A stretch of DNA of 64,000 nucleotides from Chryseobacterium elymi (GTDB lineage Bacteria; Bacteroidota; Bacteroidia; Flavobacteriales; Weeksellaceae), in NCBI RefSeq assembly GCF_003385495.1, contig NZ_QNUH01000009.1:124001-188000 (forward strand), read 5' to 3'. Below are positions 53,905-63,179 of this stretch, piece after piece (position 1 is the stretch's first letter; each line of letters starts with the position of its first letter). Under the pieces are notes generated by a model. That model was not told the DNA's origin, did no database searches, and saw only the letters and a program-made list of their open reading frames with translations. The position numbers and the translations under genes were made by a program.

Positions 53905-56900
53905 TATTTAAATTCTACCACCTGGTTATTTTTGTTTTCTTTTTTACGTCTGTCCTGCTTGGATTTTTGGAAAATCTCCCGGAATTTATCATAGTCTAAA
54001 GTAATGATAAAACCTAATCCTGTTTCTATAATCTGTCCCTGAAGAGCTACCTGATATTCATCCTTTCGATAAGCACGAAGCATATACCTTCCGTCTTTTG
54101 AAAGGCTGTAGTCTACGGTGACATTTCCTGCAATATTTGTTGTGTTTTCATTTTGACGCGCTTCACCTTCCAGGGCAAAATTACTTCCCACAGAAACTTT
54201 CAGGCGGTCATTCAGTAATCTTTTACTTACTCCCACATTCAGATCCGTTCTTGTATTCTTTGTTCCGCTTGAATAATCTTCAGAAGAATCAAGACCCAGG
54301 TCAATATCAACCCCTTTAATCAGGCCTGAAGCCAGATTGTTTAGCTGTTGGGATAGAATTTTACTCACACTCTGTCTGGCCAACATCTCAGCCGACATTC
54401 CTGCACCGGATTCAAACGGATTTTCTCCAATGAAGCGGTTCAGAAGCAGAAGAGCAAAAACCTGCTTGTTCATTTCCGATTCCTGTGTTCTGAGCTGAGT
54501 AAGCTTTTGGTCTACAATATCAGTTACCGTTGAGGAAACGGAGTTGTTTTTCTCATCTGTAGTAATATCAAAAGTGATTTGCGGTTTCAGAAGCTCACCT
54601 TTCATTTTTAACAAAGTATTGAAAGGTATTCTCTGCTTAAACTGATTCATTACAGATGCATCTTCACCGCTTACCTGCTGCTCAACGAGATCTATAGGCG
54701 GAGCTTCCGTTTTATAGACTGCGGTAATATCCATCATGGCTGCAGTAGGCTCTCCGGTCCATGTAATTGTACTTCCTTTCTGGATATCAAACTTACGTTT
54801 CAGAAGACTTACAGAAAGCTCATAAGATCCTTTTTTCACTTCATACACACCCACAAGAGTTGTTTTTCCGGAAGGGTCTATTCCTCCGGTCAGTTCAGCT
54901 TCTCCCTGTAGTTTTATAAAATCTCCGTTGGCCTTATCAATAACAATCGACATTTTAGCTTCCTTACTAACTTCAATATTCACACTTACATCCATTCCTT
55001 TGAAACGGCTTTGTGCTTTCAGGGAATCGGCTTTGATGGTTTTATTTAAAACTACCTGATCCTGGTCAATAAATTCTACAATTCCATCTCTTTCCTGCAG
55101 AGAAGGGCTGGACTGCGGAAGGACAAAAGTGAAATCTGTATCATCAGAAACCGACAGTCTGCCGTCAACTTTTGGAAGATCTAAATTTCCTCTGATATGA
55201 AGTCCCGCATCAATCGCGAGAATCCCATACATCATCGCATCATTGGATTTTTCTGAATTGACCACCTTGAAGTCTTTTGCATTCACATCAAGATTGAATG
55301 CAAAATCCCTATAGGTCTGGGTAAGAACCTGCCCGTTGATTACAAGAGAATTTCCATCCTTATCATTTATCCTAAACTTATTAAGCTCGATTCCTCGGTT
55401 TGTAAAATCAATTTCGTCATTAATTTTTCTGAAATCACTGCCTGTTTTTGTAATTTCCAGTCCGGCTTCATTGAATTTTATCCTACCTAAGATATTTGGT
55501 TTGTCCATATTCCCGGTGATTTTTAAATTCCCTGAAAGATAGCCTTCCGTATTTTTTATCGCATTCATGGAAAAGCCCTGAACACTCTTCATCTGGAGCT
55601 GGTTGATAGCCATATTCAGATCAAATGTACTGGAAGAAGTATTGTAATCTCCAAGGATTTTTACATCATTATTATTGCCGGAAAGAGCAACATCAGCATT
55701 TAAAATATTCGGTGAAGTGTTGTTCACTTTTACCGCCAGGTTTCCAACAGGACTTCCGTACACAATCAGGTCGGAAATATTCAGATCAGAAGTAAAGGTC
55801 ATGTTTTTCGTAACATCCCGAAGTTGTGCCGTTCCGTTGATCGTTCCCCTCGCCAGCACCGTATCTTTTTTGATCAGTTCTGTGATGGTTTCTATTTTAA
55901 AATCTTTCAATGCAACATTCAATGGACTGGTTGGACTGTCGGTTTCAGATTGAAGTGAGATCTGACTTCCTGCATTTGACAAAACAAAATTATCTGCTAA
56001 AATTCCTTTGCTGCTGATCTGAATCTTATTGTTTTCAGCAACATTCCAATCCGAATAATTTAATTTTAGACCATTTGGGTTTAAAGAAATTTCTGTGATG
56101 TCATTCAAAGATTTTGCATTTCCTGCAATAAGGAACTGCGTAGCGTCTTTGTCGTCTTTTGTGGTAATATTATAATTGATGATATTATTGGCAACATCCC
56201 CGTTGACTGCGATTTTTTTCAGGGTGAAGCTGGAGCTTTTTAAAGCACCTGCGTTAAGGCTGTACTGTAGCGCCTGATTTTCATTGGTTACTTTTAAAGC
56301 TATGTTTTCCAAAGAATTTTCACCATACAACAGTTGCGGGATCTGCCCGTCTATTTCTATTTTTTGAGAATCAGCATCATAATTTCCGGCTAAATTGATG
56401 GTTTCAAAACTTTTCAGATCTGGAACAAATTTTCTGATCAGATCATCATTTTTGATTTTCGCATTGAATGTGAAAAACTGCCCCGGATCAATTTTCTGAC
56501 CTTTAGCTGGTTTCTGGAACTGATAATACTGATTGATGGTCTGTGTTAAAGCACCAAAGATCTGTGTCAGTTTATATTTTCCCTTTAAAGAAACATCAGC
56601 GATTTGAGAATTGAAAATAATCTGCGTGGAATCCTGTGTAGAAGATGCTTTCAGATTGACTTCCTGTACAGGATAAACCTCCTTTGTATCTGAGAATGCA
56701 AAGTCTTTCAGGTTAAGATACCCATTCAGAGCATCCGGATTGAGGCCTGAAAAATCACCGTCAATTTTTCCGGCAATGATCATCGGCTTTTCATAGAATC
56801 CAAGCTTATTTACATCAAGCTTAATCACTTCACCATTGATCTTTACCGTAGAATTTTTTTCATTGTAAACTCCGGAAGCAATTAAATTCAGATTGGCATT

Positions 56901-58934
56901 CGGATCTTTCGAGTTTAATATAATATTGTAGACGCCACGGTTTATTTTACCCGTTAAATCCATATTCTGGTAACGGTATTCTTTGTAGACAGCAGATGCT
57001 ACATGCCCTTTAAGATCAGCTTTGGCATTCTTAAAATCAAAGCTTTCACCTTTTGCTGAAATTTGTGCAGTAACAGGACCAATATCCTTATTTTTAATGA
57101 TCTTTCCTACCTGGACAGCCTGAAGATTGGCTTTTACATCATACAGTTCCCGGTTTTTTCTACTCATGTCTACATCTGCAACAATTGCTGCATTTCCAAG
57201 GGTAGAGTAGAGGTTCAGGTCTGCCTTAACTACTTTGGTCGTTCCTTTTGCATTTCCTTTGATACTGAAATGAGAGGGCAGGGAGATGTTGGAAGGAATT
57301 GTATTTTTCGGAACCAGATTGTACACTGTTTTAGCTTCTGCTGAAAATTCTCCGATTCTAAGATCATAATACAGGTTTTCGGGCTTCATCGCATTCCTGA
57401 TTCTTCCTGATGCAGCAACTCTCAACTGATCCAGTCCTGAGACTTTAAGATCTTTGATTAGAAGGTCATTCACCATTCCCTGAACGTTGGCATTGACATT
57501 CAGTATAGCGTTCGGATATTTGTTGAACGGAACTGTATTTCGTAAAGTCGGAACAATGTTTAAAATATCAGTGAAACCTATTTTAGAATCTTTAATGTTG
57601 GCTGAAATTTTTACAGCACCCGGATTTGAAGTAAGCTGGTCAAAAGAATCATAATTTAAAATCACCTCATCACGGATCAGCGTTTTAGGGGTTTGCAGAT
57701 AAAGATCTTTCAGGTAAGCCTGTTTTTCTGCATACACAAAATCTGTATTGAATTTCTGGATATTCAAGCCTCTTCCTTCCTGAATTTCTGCTGAATTCAC
57801 TATGCCTGCAAAAGTATTATTCTCCATTTTGAATTGTCTTACCTCCACGTTCATTTTAGAAAAATTCATGTGGTTGAAATCCATTCCCTGTTGGGTAGGA
57901 GCAATCGCAGTATTGTTATAAATGGCTTTTACATCATTCAAGACAAGCTTCCCAAGAAGAAGCTTCATAGCTTTCTCTTTGTCTGAAACTTTGGAAATCT
58001 CAGGTTCTTTCTGATCTTTCGGATTGGCATCCTGTGCAGGAAGATACAGATTGGCATTAATATCTGCACCGGAAAGAAAAACATTGGAAATATTGTAGGA
58101 ATTATTCTCAAGATCAAGTTTATTGATCTTCGTACTTAATTCTTTAAGCAGAACTTTAGCAAAAGTTTTGGTGTTATCATCACCGTAATCAATATTGAAA
58201 TTGGTAAGCTTGATTCTTCTCAGGCCAATGCTTATCGGCTTTTTATCATTAAGTGAATCTACCTTTTTTTCTACTTTTTTAGAAACTTCTTCAACAAGAT
58301 CCTGCTTTAATTTTAACCTTAGTCCGTCAAGATTGATATCGTTAACGGCATAGGTGTTTTTATTAAGGTCAAAAGTTTTAACCCTTGTATCAAATGATTT
58401 GAAATAGAGCTGAATGTCATTCCTGGACTGCTGATCATTGAATGTCACTCCAATGTCTTTTAAATTAATCTTATCCAGGGAAATAATAAACGGTTTGGAA
58501 GGGCTTTCTTCTTTATCACTGGTCGCAAAAGCATTGATAATATAATCGAAATTGAATGTCCCGTTTGGCTTACGAATTACATTGGCGCGGGCTCCTTCAA
58601 GATCTACGGAAGTAATATCAGCAGTGGAATTGATAAGCTTCAGCATATTTAAGCCCACATCCAGCTTTTTTACGGCAAGAAGTGTATCAACATCCTGTCC
58701 TTTAAGGTAAAGGTTTTCCATAATAAGGCTGTTCGGAAATCCTATATGAACCCTTTCCAGGCTTACTTTGGTCTTGATTTTTTTCTCAAGATATACAACC
58801 AGCTTATCTTTGATGAAGTTTTGAACGGCAGGAAGCCTTAAGCTAAATATAAGAAGGGTAAGAAAAACCAATATTGAAATACAGGTTATTGCAATACGCT
58901 TTAAGAGCTTTCTTTTGTTAATTTTCAGTTTCAA
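53904..58934 (-). CDS. tamB: Translocation and assembly module protein TamB (AsmA-like)
   Basis: A very large, 1676-aa, protein with one N-terminal membrane segment (IAITCISILVFLTLLIFSL), a long stretch of repetitive beta strands, and the C-terminal DUF490/TamB domain (about residues 1230-1600, with FDIQKGSTITWTGEPTAAMMDITA and LNVGVSKRLLNDRLKVSVG). It bridges the periplasm as a lipid-conducting beta groove and works with TamL, whose gene overlaps its stop. Longer than the E. coli protein, as is usual in Bacteroidota. Confidence 0.94.
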   Translation of the reverse strand: MKLKINKRKLLKRIAITCISILVFLTLLIFSLRLPAVQNFIKDKLVVYLEKKIKTKVSLERVHIGFPNSLIMENLYLKGQDVDTLLAVKKLDVGLNMLKLINSTADITSVDLEGARANVIRKPNGTFNFDYIINAFATSDKEESPSKPFIISLDKINLKDIGVTFNDQQSRNDIQLYFKSFDTRVKTFDLNKNTYAVNDINLDGLRLKLKQDLVEEVSKKVEKKVDSLNDKKPISIGLRRIKLTNFNIDYGDDNTKTFAKVLLKELSTKINKLDLENNSYNISNVFLSGADINANLYLPAQDANPKDQKEPEISKVSDKEKAMKLLLGKLVLNDVKAIYNNTAIAPTQQGMDFNHMNFSKMNVEVRQFKMENNTFAGIVNSAEIQEGRGLNIQKFNTDFVYAEKQAYLKDLYLQTPKTLIRDEVILNYDSFDQLTSNPGAVKISANIKDSKIGFTDILNIVPTLRNTVPFNKYPNAILNVNANVQGMVNDLLIKDLKVSGLDQLRVAASGRIRNAMKPENLYYDLRIGEFSAEAKTVYNLVPKNTIPSNISLPSHFSIKGNAKGTTKVVKADLNLYSTLGNAAIVADVDMSRKNRELYDVKANLQAVQVGKIIKNKDIGPVTAQISAKGESFDFKNAKADLKGHVASAVYKEYRYQNMDLTGKINRGVYNIILNSKDPNANLNLIASGVYNEKNSTVKINGEVIKLDVNKLGFYEKPMIIAGKIDGDFSGLNPDALNGYLNLKDFAFSDTKEVYPVQEVNLKASSTQDSTQIIFNSQIADVSLKGKYKLTQIFGALTQTINQYYQFQKPAKGQKIDPGQFFTFNAKIKNDDLIRKFVPDLKSFETINLAGNYDADSQKIEIDGQIPQLLYGENSLENIALKVTNENQALQYSLNAGALKSSSFTLKKIAVNGDVANNIINYNITTKDDKDATQFLIAGNAKSLNDITEISLNPNGLKLNYSDWNVAENNKIQISSKGILADNFVLSNAGSQISLQSETDSPTSPLNVALKDFKIETITELIKKDTVLARGTINGTAQLRDVTKNMTFTSDLNISDLIVYGSPVGNLAVKVNNTSPNILNADVALSGNNNDVKILGDYNTSSSTFDLNMAINQLQMKSVQGFSMNAIKNTEGYLSGNLKITGNMDKPNILGRIKFNEAGLEITKTGSDFRKINDEIDFTNRGIELNKFRINDKDGNSLVINGQVLTQTYRDFAFNLDVNAKDFKVVNSEKSNDAMMYGILAIDAGLHIRGNLDLPKVDGRLSVSDDTDFTFVLPQSSPSLQERDGIVEFIDQDQVVLNKTIKADSLKAQSRFKGMDVSVNIEVSKEAKMSIVIDKANGDFIKLQGEAELTGGIDPSGKTTLVGVYEVKKGSYELSVSLLKRKFDIQKGSTITWTGEPTAAMMDITAVYKTEAPPIDLVEQQVSGEDASVMNQFKQRIPFNTLLKMKGELLKPQITFDITTDEKNNSVSSTVTDIVDQKLTQLRTQESEMNKQVFALLLLNRFIGENPFESGAGMSAEMLARQSVSKILSQQLNNLASGLIKGVDIDLGLDSSEDYSSGTKNTRTDLNVGVSKRLLNDRLKVSVGSNFALEGEARQNENTTNIAGNVTVDYSLSKDGRYMLRAYRKDEYQVALQGQIIETGLGFIITLDYDKFREIFQKSKQDRRKKENKNNQVVEFK

Positions 58935-59399
58935 ATACGATTAGGTTTCTAACAAAGATATAAATACTATTTTATTAGTTCTTTGTTGTGGTATCCTATT
59001 AGCAATACAAAAATCCTGCCTTGGCTGTCCTATTATGGAATTTAGTTTAGTAGTTGTCAAGTGAATAGTTGATAAAGACAGCCAAGGTTTGGATTTTTTT
59101 GTTAAAAAAGCCCCCTTTATATCATTTTAAACGTTGAAAAGGTTAGCAAAATGAAATTCAAATGTTGGATAGGTTTCAAAGGGGGCAAGGAATATATGGA
59201 GATAATAAATTTTGTTAAGTTATGTGAGCTAAGTTTTAAAGGACTGGAAGCTGGAAGAGGGAGGCTGAAAGTTATATTGGACATTCATTTTTAACAGTGC
59301 TCTTAAACGAGCTTTTAAAAAAAATAATAAAATGGTTCTGTAAGTCTTCTTTTAGACTTCAATGACTTCCCTCTTCCAGCTTCAAACTTTCATACTAAA
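58935..59399. repeat. Intergenic region with three nested inverted repeats
   Basis: 465 bp between ccoP and tamB. Three inverted pairs: AAAAATCC...CCTTGGCTGTC (59009-59029) with GACAGCCAAGG...GGATTTTT (59077-59098); GCCCCCTTT (59110-59118) with AAAGGGGGC (59178-59186); and GAAGCTGGAAGAGGGA (59247-59262) with TCCCTCTTCCAGCTTC (59368-59383), all perfect in their cores. No ORF. They could terminate ccoP or be decayed repeats. Confidence 0.65.
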
Positions 59400-60287
59400 T
59401 TAATTGTTCCCGTTTTCCCATTTCACTTCTTCACCCTGTGGCGCGGCACCGCCCTGAGCCGGAGTGATGGGAGAAGTTTCCTGGTTGATGTGATAAATAT
59501 AGGCTGCAATTTTTTCAGCATCCCGTCCGCTGATGGTTCCTTCTTTTATAAAAGGCCGCATCGTAGGATTATTGGGTGAACCGTTTTCAAGCATCCAGAA
59601 AACATTTTTGAACAGACTTTTCTCTTTGATATTGATCCAGTGTGTATCCGTAAGATTCGGGCCAATACCTCCTTTTCCGCCGTCACCGTGACAGGTGGCA
59701 CAGTTGGTTTTGAAAAGTTCCTGACCTTCTGTGATATTATCTGCGCTGTATTTTGCGGTTTCCAGATCAATCTGGGGTGCAGTTTTTTCATATTCTGCTA
59801 TAGATGCCAGCATTGTCGTAGTTTCTTTGTTTAATTCTGCCTCAGGATGAGCGTATTCTGTAAAGGCAAAGGCAGTCATATATACAACACAGAATATACA
59901 TCCGAACCAGAACAGGCCTATCCACCATTTTGGCAGAGAATTGTCAAGTTCTGTGATCCCGTCAAAACCATGATCAATAAGAATATCTTTTTCTTCGGTA
60001 GCAGATTGTTTTTTAAACGCTGAATTCCAAAGCTTCTGATAGTAAGGAATACTTTTTTCTGCTAAATATTCTTTCTTTTCCTCTTTTGACAGTCTGCTGA
60101 AGCTTTCATTTTCCACCAAGTCTCCAATCGAATTCATGATCAGAAGAAGAATCACAGCGATCACAATAAGCGCCCAGAAAAATGGCGAGGAAAAATAACC
60201 TGAATCTCCGGCGAACATTTCAAACGCCATGATCGTTAAGCCTATCGTTGTTGCGATATATATTGAAATTGGGGTTCTCTTTTTCAT
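59400..60287 (-). CDS. ccoP: cbb3-type cytochrome c oxidase, CcoP-like subunit
   Basis: A 295-aa membrane protein: two N-terminal helices (ISIYIATTIGLTIMAFEMFAG and FFWALIVIAVILLLIMNSIGD), one more (WWIGLFWFGCIFCVVYMTAFAF), then a periplasmic c-type cytochrome domain with one haem site CATCHG near residue 195 and the axial Met in NPTMRPF. It passes electrons to the ccoNO core. Only one haem motif, not the usual two, is visible. It lies 18 bp downstream of ccoNO. Confidence 0.9.
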   Translation of the reverse strand: MKKRTPISIYIATTIGLTIMAFEMFAGDSGYFSSPFFWALIVIAVILLLIMNSIGDLVENESFSRLSKEEKKEYLAEKSIPYYQKLWNSAFKKQSATEEKDILIDHGFDGITELDNSLPKWWIGLFWFGCIFCVVYMTAFAFTEYAHPEAELNKETTTMLASIAEYEKTAPQIDLETAKYSADNITEGQELFKTNCATCHGDGGKGGIGPNLTDTHWINIKEKSLFKNVFWMLENGSPNNPTMRPFIKEGTISGRDAEKIAAYIYHINQETSPITPAQGGAAPQGEEVKWENGNN

Positions 60288-60305
60288 TGCAGTACAATTT
60301 TAAGG

Positions 60306-62585
60306 TTACTCAGCACTTGCGGTCTGGATCTGTGTTGTTTTAATATCGGTTCCTAATCTTTGTAAATAGGCAATCATCGCTACAATTTCTCTTTGCTCAA
60401 GCGGTATATAAGATGCCCCTTTTGCTGCTTTTTCTTTTTCCATCTGATCTTTCAAATCATTAGCCTCAGAATAGATTCTCTGTACAATGGCTTTGGATTG
60501 GTTATCAGCCCATTTATTAGCTGAATCTATTTCCGCTTTTGAATAAGGGACATCGAAAGCATTTTTCATTAGTTTCATCTTATCCACCATTTGTGTACGG
60601 TCCAGTTTATTCGTGATCAGCCATGGAAAACGCGGCATAATGGAACCAGCAGACGTAATTCTCGGGTTGTACATATGTTTGAAGTGCCATGAATCCGGGT
60701 TTCTGCCACCTTCTCTGTGAAGATCCGGTCCTGTTCTTTTAGATCCCCATAAGAATGGTCTGTCATAAATAAACTCTCCGGCTTTGGAATACTGTCCGTT
60801 TTTACCTTCAAACCTTACGATCTCGTCACGGAAAGGTCGGATCATCTGAGAGTGGCAGGAGTTACATCCTTCACGGACGTACAGATCTCTTCCTTCCAGT
60901 TCAAGCGGTGTATATGGTTTTACGGCGGTAATCGTCGGAACGCTTTGTTTTAGTGATAATGTTGGAACGATTTCGATTAATCCACCAATGGCTACAGTGA
61001 TGAAAGCCAGAATAGAAAGTAGTTTTGGAGTTCTTTCCAGCCAAAGGTGTACACCTTCGCCTTCTTTTCTTGCACTTCCGATATTTGCCAATGCAGGAGC
61101 TTCTGCAGGAACTTCTTTCTGGAATGAGCCTGATCTTACGGTTTTGATCACATTGATCACCATTAAAATAGCTCCTGAAAGATAAAAGATGCCTCCTAAG
61201 AATCTCATTTTAAAGTAAGGAATAATTGCTGTTACCGTATCCAGCCAGTTTTTATACATTAAAGTACCATCCGGATTGAACTGTTTCCACATTAATCCCT
61301 GTGTGAATCCTGAAATATACATCGGTACTGCATAGAAGATAATTCCCAATGTACCCAGCCAGAAATGCCAGTGAGCTAATTTTTTTGACCATAATTGTGT
61401 TCTCCACATGATCGGAATCAGGTAATAAATAATTCCGAATGCCATAAAACCATTCCATCCAAGTGCGCCAATATGTACGTGCCCAATTACCCAGTCAGTA
61501 TAATGCCCGATTTTATTTAAAGATTTTGTAGCTAATAATGGGCCTTCGAAAGTGGCCATCCCATAACAGGTAATTGCTACCACAAAGAATTTAAGGATTG
61601 GATTCTCCCTTACTTTATCCCAGGCACCTCTTAAAGTAAGAAGGCCGTTCAGCATTCCTCCCCACGATGGGGCAATAAGCATAATAGAGAATCCCGTACC
61701 TACGGCCTGAGCCCATGCCGGAAGCGCCGTATACTGAAGGTGGTGAGGGCCTGCCCAGAGGTATACGAAAATCAGCGACCAAAAGTGAATAATGGATAAT
61801 TTATAGGAGAATACAGGACGCTGTGCCGCTTTCGGCATGAAATAGTACATCAGACCTAATACCGGAGTGGTCAGTACGAATGCTACGGCATTGTGACCGT
61901 ACCACCACTGTACAAGTGCATCTTTTACACCGGCATATACGGAATAGGATTTCCAGCTTGTGAATGATAAGGGAACTTCAAGATTATTAAAGATATGCAG
62001 CATGGCTACGGCTATCCATGTGGCAATATAAAACCAGATGGCTACATACAGGTGTCTTACCCTTCTTTTCGCAATGGTTCCGAACATATTGATTCCGAAG
62101 ATAACCCATGAGAAAGTGATCAAAATATCGATTGGCCACTCGTGTTCTGCATATTCTTTGGATGTATTGATACCCATTAAGAAAGTGATCACTACGGCAA
62201 CAATCATCAGCTGCCAGCTCCAGAAATGGATCCATGAAAGCGTGTCGCTGTACATTCTTGTTTTTAAAAGTCTCTGCATGCTGTAATAAGCACCGCAGAA
62301 GAAGGAATTACACACAAAAGCAAAAATAACGGCACTGGTATGAAGCATTCTGATCCTTCCGAATCCCATAGCTCCCTGCGTGTTGATCAGTCCCTGGATG
62401 TTTCCACTTCTTAAACTCTGGATAGTAGTATCGTCCGTCCCGAATAAAAACTCTGGTAATTCAGGGTAAAAAAGCATCAGCGCGGCTGTAAGTCCCAGCA
62501 GGAAGCCGACCAGCCCGAATACGATAGTAGCATACAAGAATGCTCTGACAATATTATTGTCATAATTGAATTTTTGCGTCTCCAT
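60306..62585 (-). CDS. ccoNO: Fused cbb3-type cytochrome c oxidase subunits I and II (CcoN-CcoO)
   Basis: A 759-aa fusion. Residues 1 to about 480 form the haem-copper catalytic subunit with 12 or more helices and metal-site motifs RIRMLHTSAVIFAF, WWYGHNAVAF, GPHHLQYTALP, and GHVHIGALGWNG. About 530-759 form CcoO with the c-haem site CNSCH near 573 and TGPDL. This fusion is typical of Bacteroidota. High-affinity oxygen reduction and proton pumping. Start MMETQ-like METQKFNY. Confidence 0.95.
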   Translation of the reverse strand: METQKFNYDNNIVRAFLYATIVFGLVGFLLGLTAALMLFYPELPEFLFGTDDTTIQSLRSGNIQGLINTQGAMGFGRIRMLHTSAVIFAFVCNSFFCGAYYSMQRLLKTRMYSDTLSWIHFWSWQLMIVAVVITFLMGINTSKEYAEHEWPIDILITFSWVIFGINMFGTIAKRRVRHLYVAIWFYIATWIAVAMLHIFNNLEVPLSFTSWKSYSVYAGVKDALVQWWYGHNAVAFVLTTPVLGLMYYFMPKAAQRPVFSYKLSIIHFWSLIFVYLWAGPHHLQYTALPAWAQAVGTGFSIMLIAPSWGGMLNGLLTLRGAWDKVRENPILKFFVVAITCYGMATFEGPLLATKSLNKIGHYTDWVIGHVHIGALGWNGFMAFGIIYYLIPIMWRTQLWSKKLAHWHFWLGTLGIIFYAVPMYISGFTQGLMWKQFNPDGTLMYKNWLDTVTAIIPYFKMRFLGGIFYLSGAILMVINVIKTVRSGSFQKEVPAEAPALANIGSARKEGEGVHLWLERTPKLLSILAFITVAIGGLIEIVPTLSLKQSVPTITAVKPYTPLELEGRDLYVREGCNSCHSQMIRPFRDEIVRFEGKNGQYSKAGEFIYDRPFLWGSKRTGPDLHREGGRNPDSWHFKHMYNPRITSAGSIMPRFPWLITNKLDRTQMVDKMKLMKNAFDVPYSKAEIDSANKWADNQSKAIVQRIYSEANDLKDQMEKEKAAKGASYIPLEQREIVAMIAYLQRLGTDIKTTQIQTASAE

Positions 62586-62706
62586 AATTCCAATAGTGTT
62601 GTACCGAAGCGATATTTATCCTCTGAAATCAGATAGTTTTTGATCTGGATTTATATGAAAAAATAAATATCATGTAATGTGTTAATGTTTTGCCAAAGGT
62701 ATTTAT

Positions 62707-62714
62707 TAACTTTG
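62707..62714 (+). promoter_or_regulatory. -7 box of the XRE gene
   Basis: TAACTTTG matches TAnnTTTG, 57 bp upstream of the ATG at 62771. A TTTG lies 14 bp upstream, a little close for -33. Confidence 0.5.
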
Positions 62715-62770
62715 TGTAAGTCTAGTAGATATCCTTCTAAACTATACTGAAAACTACTAAAACAAAAGCG

Positions 62771-63064
62771 ATGAAAATATGTGGTCAAAATATCAGGAAA
62801 ATCCGTAGAAGCAAAGACTTTACGCAGGAGTATATGGCTTTTGAAATGGGCATTTCCCAAAAGGCCTATTCCGACATTGAAAACTCTAAAGTGAAGATCA
62901 ATCTGGAAATCCTGACAAAAATTTCAGATATTTTAGAAATCAAACCATCTGATATCTGCAGTATTTCACATAAATGCGGTACAGATGGGAATGAGGATAG
63001 GTACCAGTCGCTTTTAGAGTATATGAAAAAGAATAATATTTCAATTCCGGATGAATATTTGTAA
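62771..63064 (+). CDS. XRE-family transcriptional regulator (97 aa)
   Basis: A helix-turn-helix protein: GQNIRKIRRSKDFTQEYMAFEMGISQKAYSDIENSKVKINLEILTKISDILEIKPSDI, then a short C-terminal extension. It is divergent from ccoNO and shares a 185-bp upstream region with it, so it could affect that operon; this is inference. No operator palindrome was noted. Confidence 0.88.
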   Translation: MKICGQNIRKIRRSKDFTQEYMAFEMGISQKAYSDIENSKVKINLEILTKISDILEIKPSDICSISHKCGTDGNEDRYQSLLEYMKKNNISIPDEYL

Positions 63065-63179
63065 AGTAATACTCCATTTTATTTTTTAATTCTTTAAAAC
63101 TGAATCTATTGAGTATTCTGTAAGCTTCATACAGCCGAATTTCTCTAAAGTTTTATATATTTAGGGCATAATTGATTTT

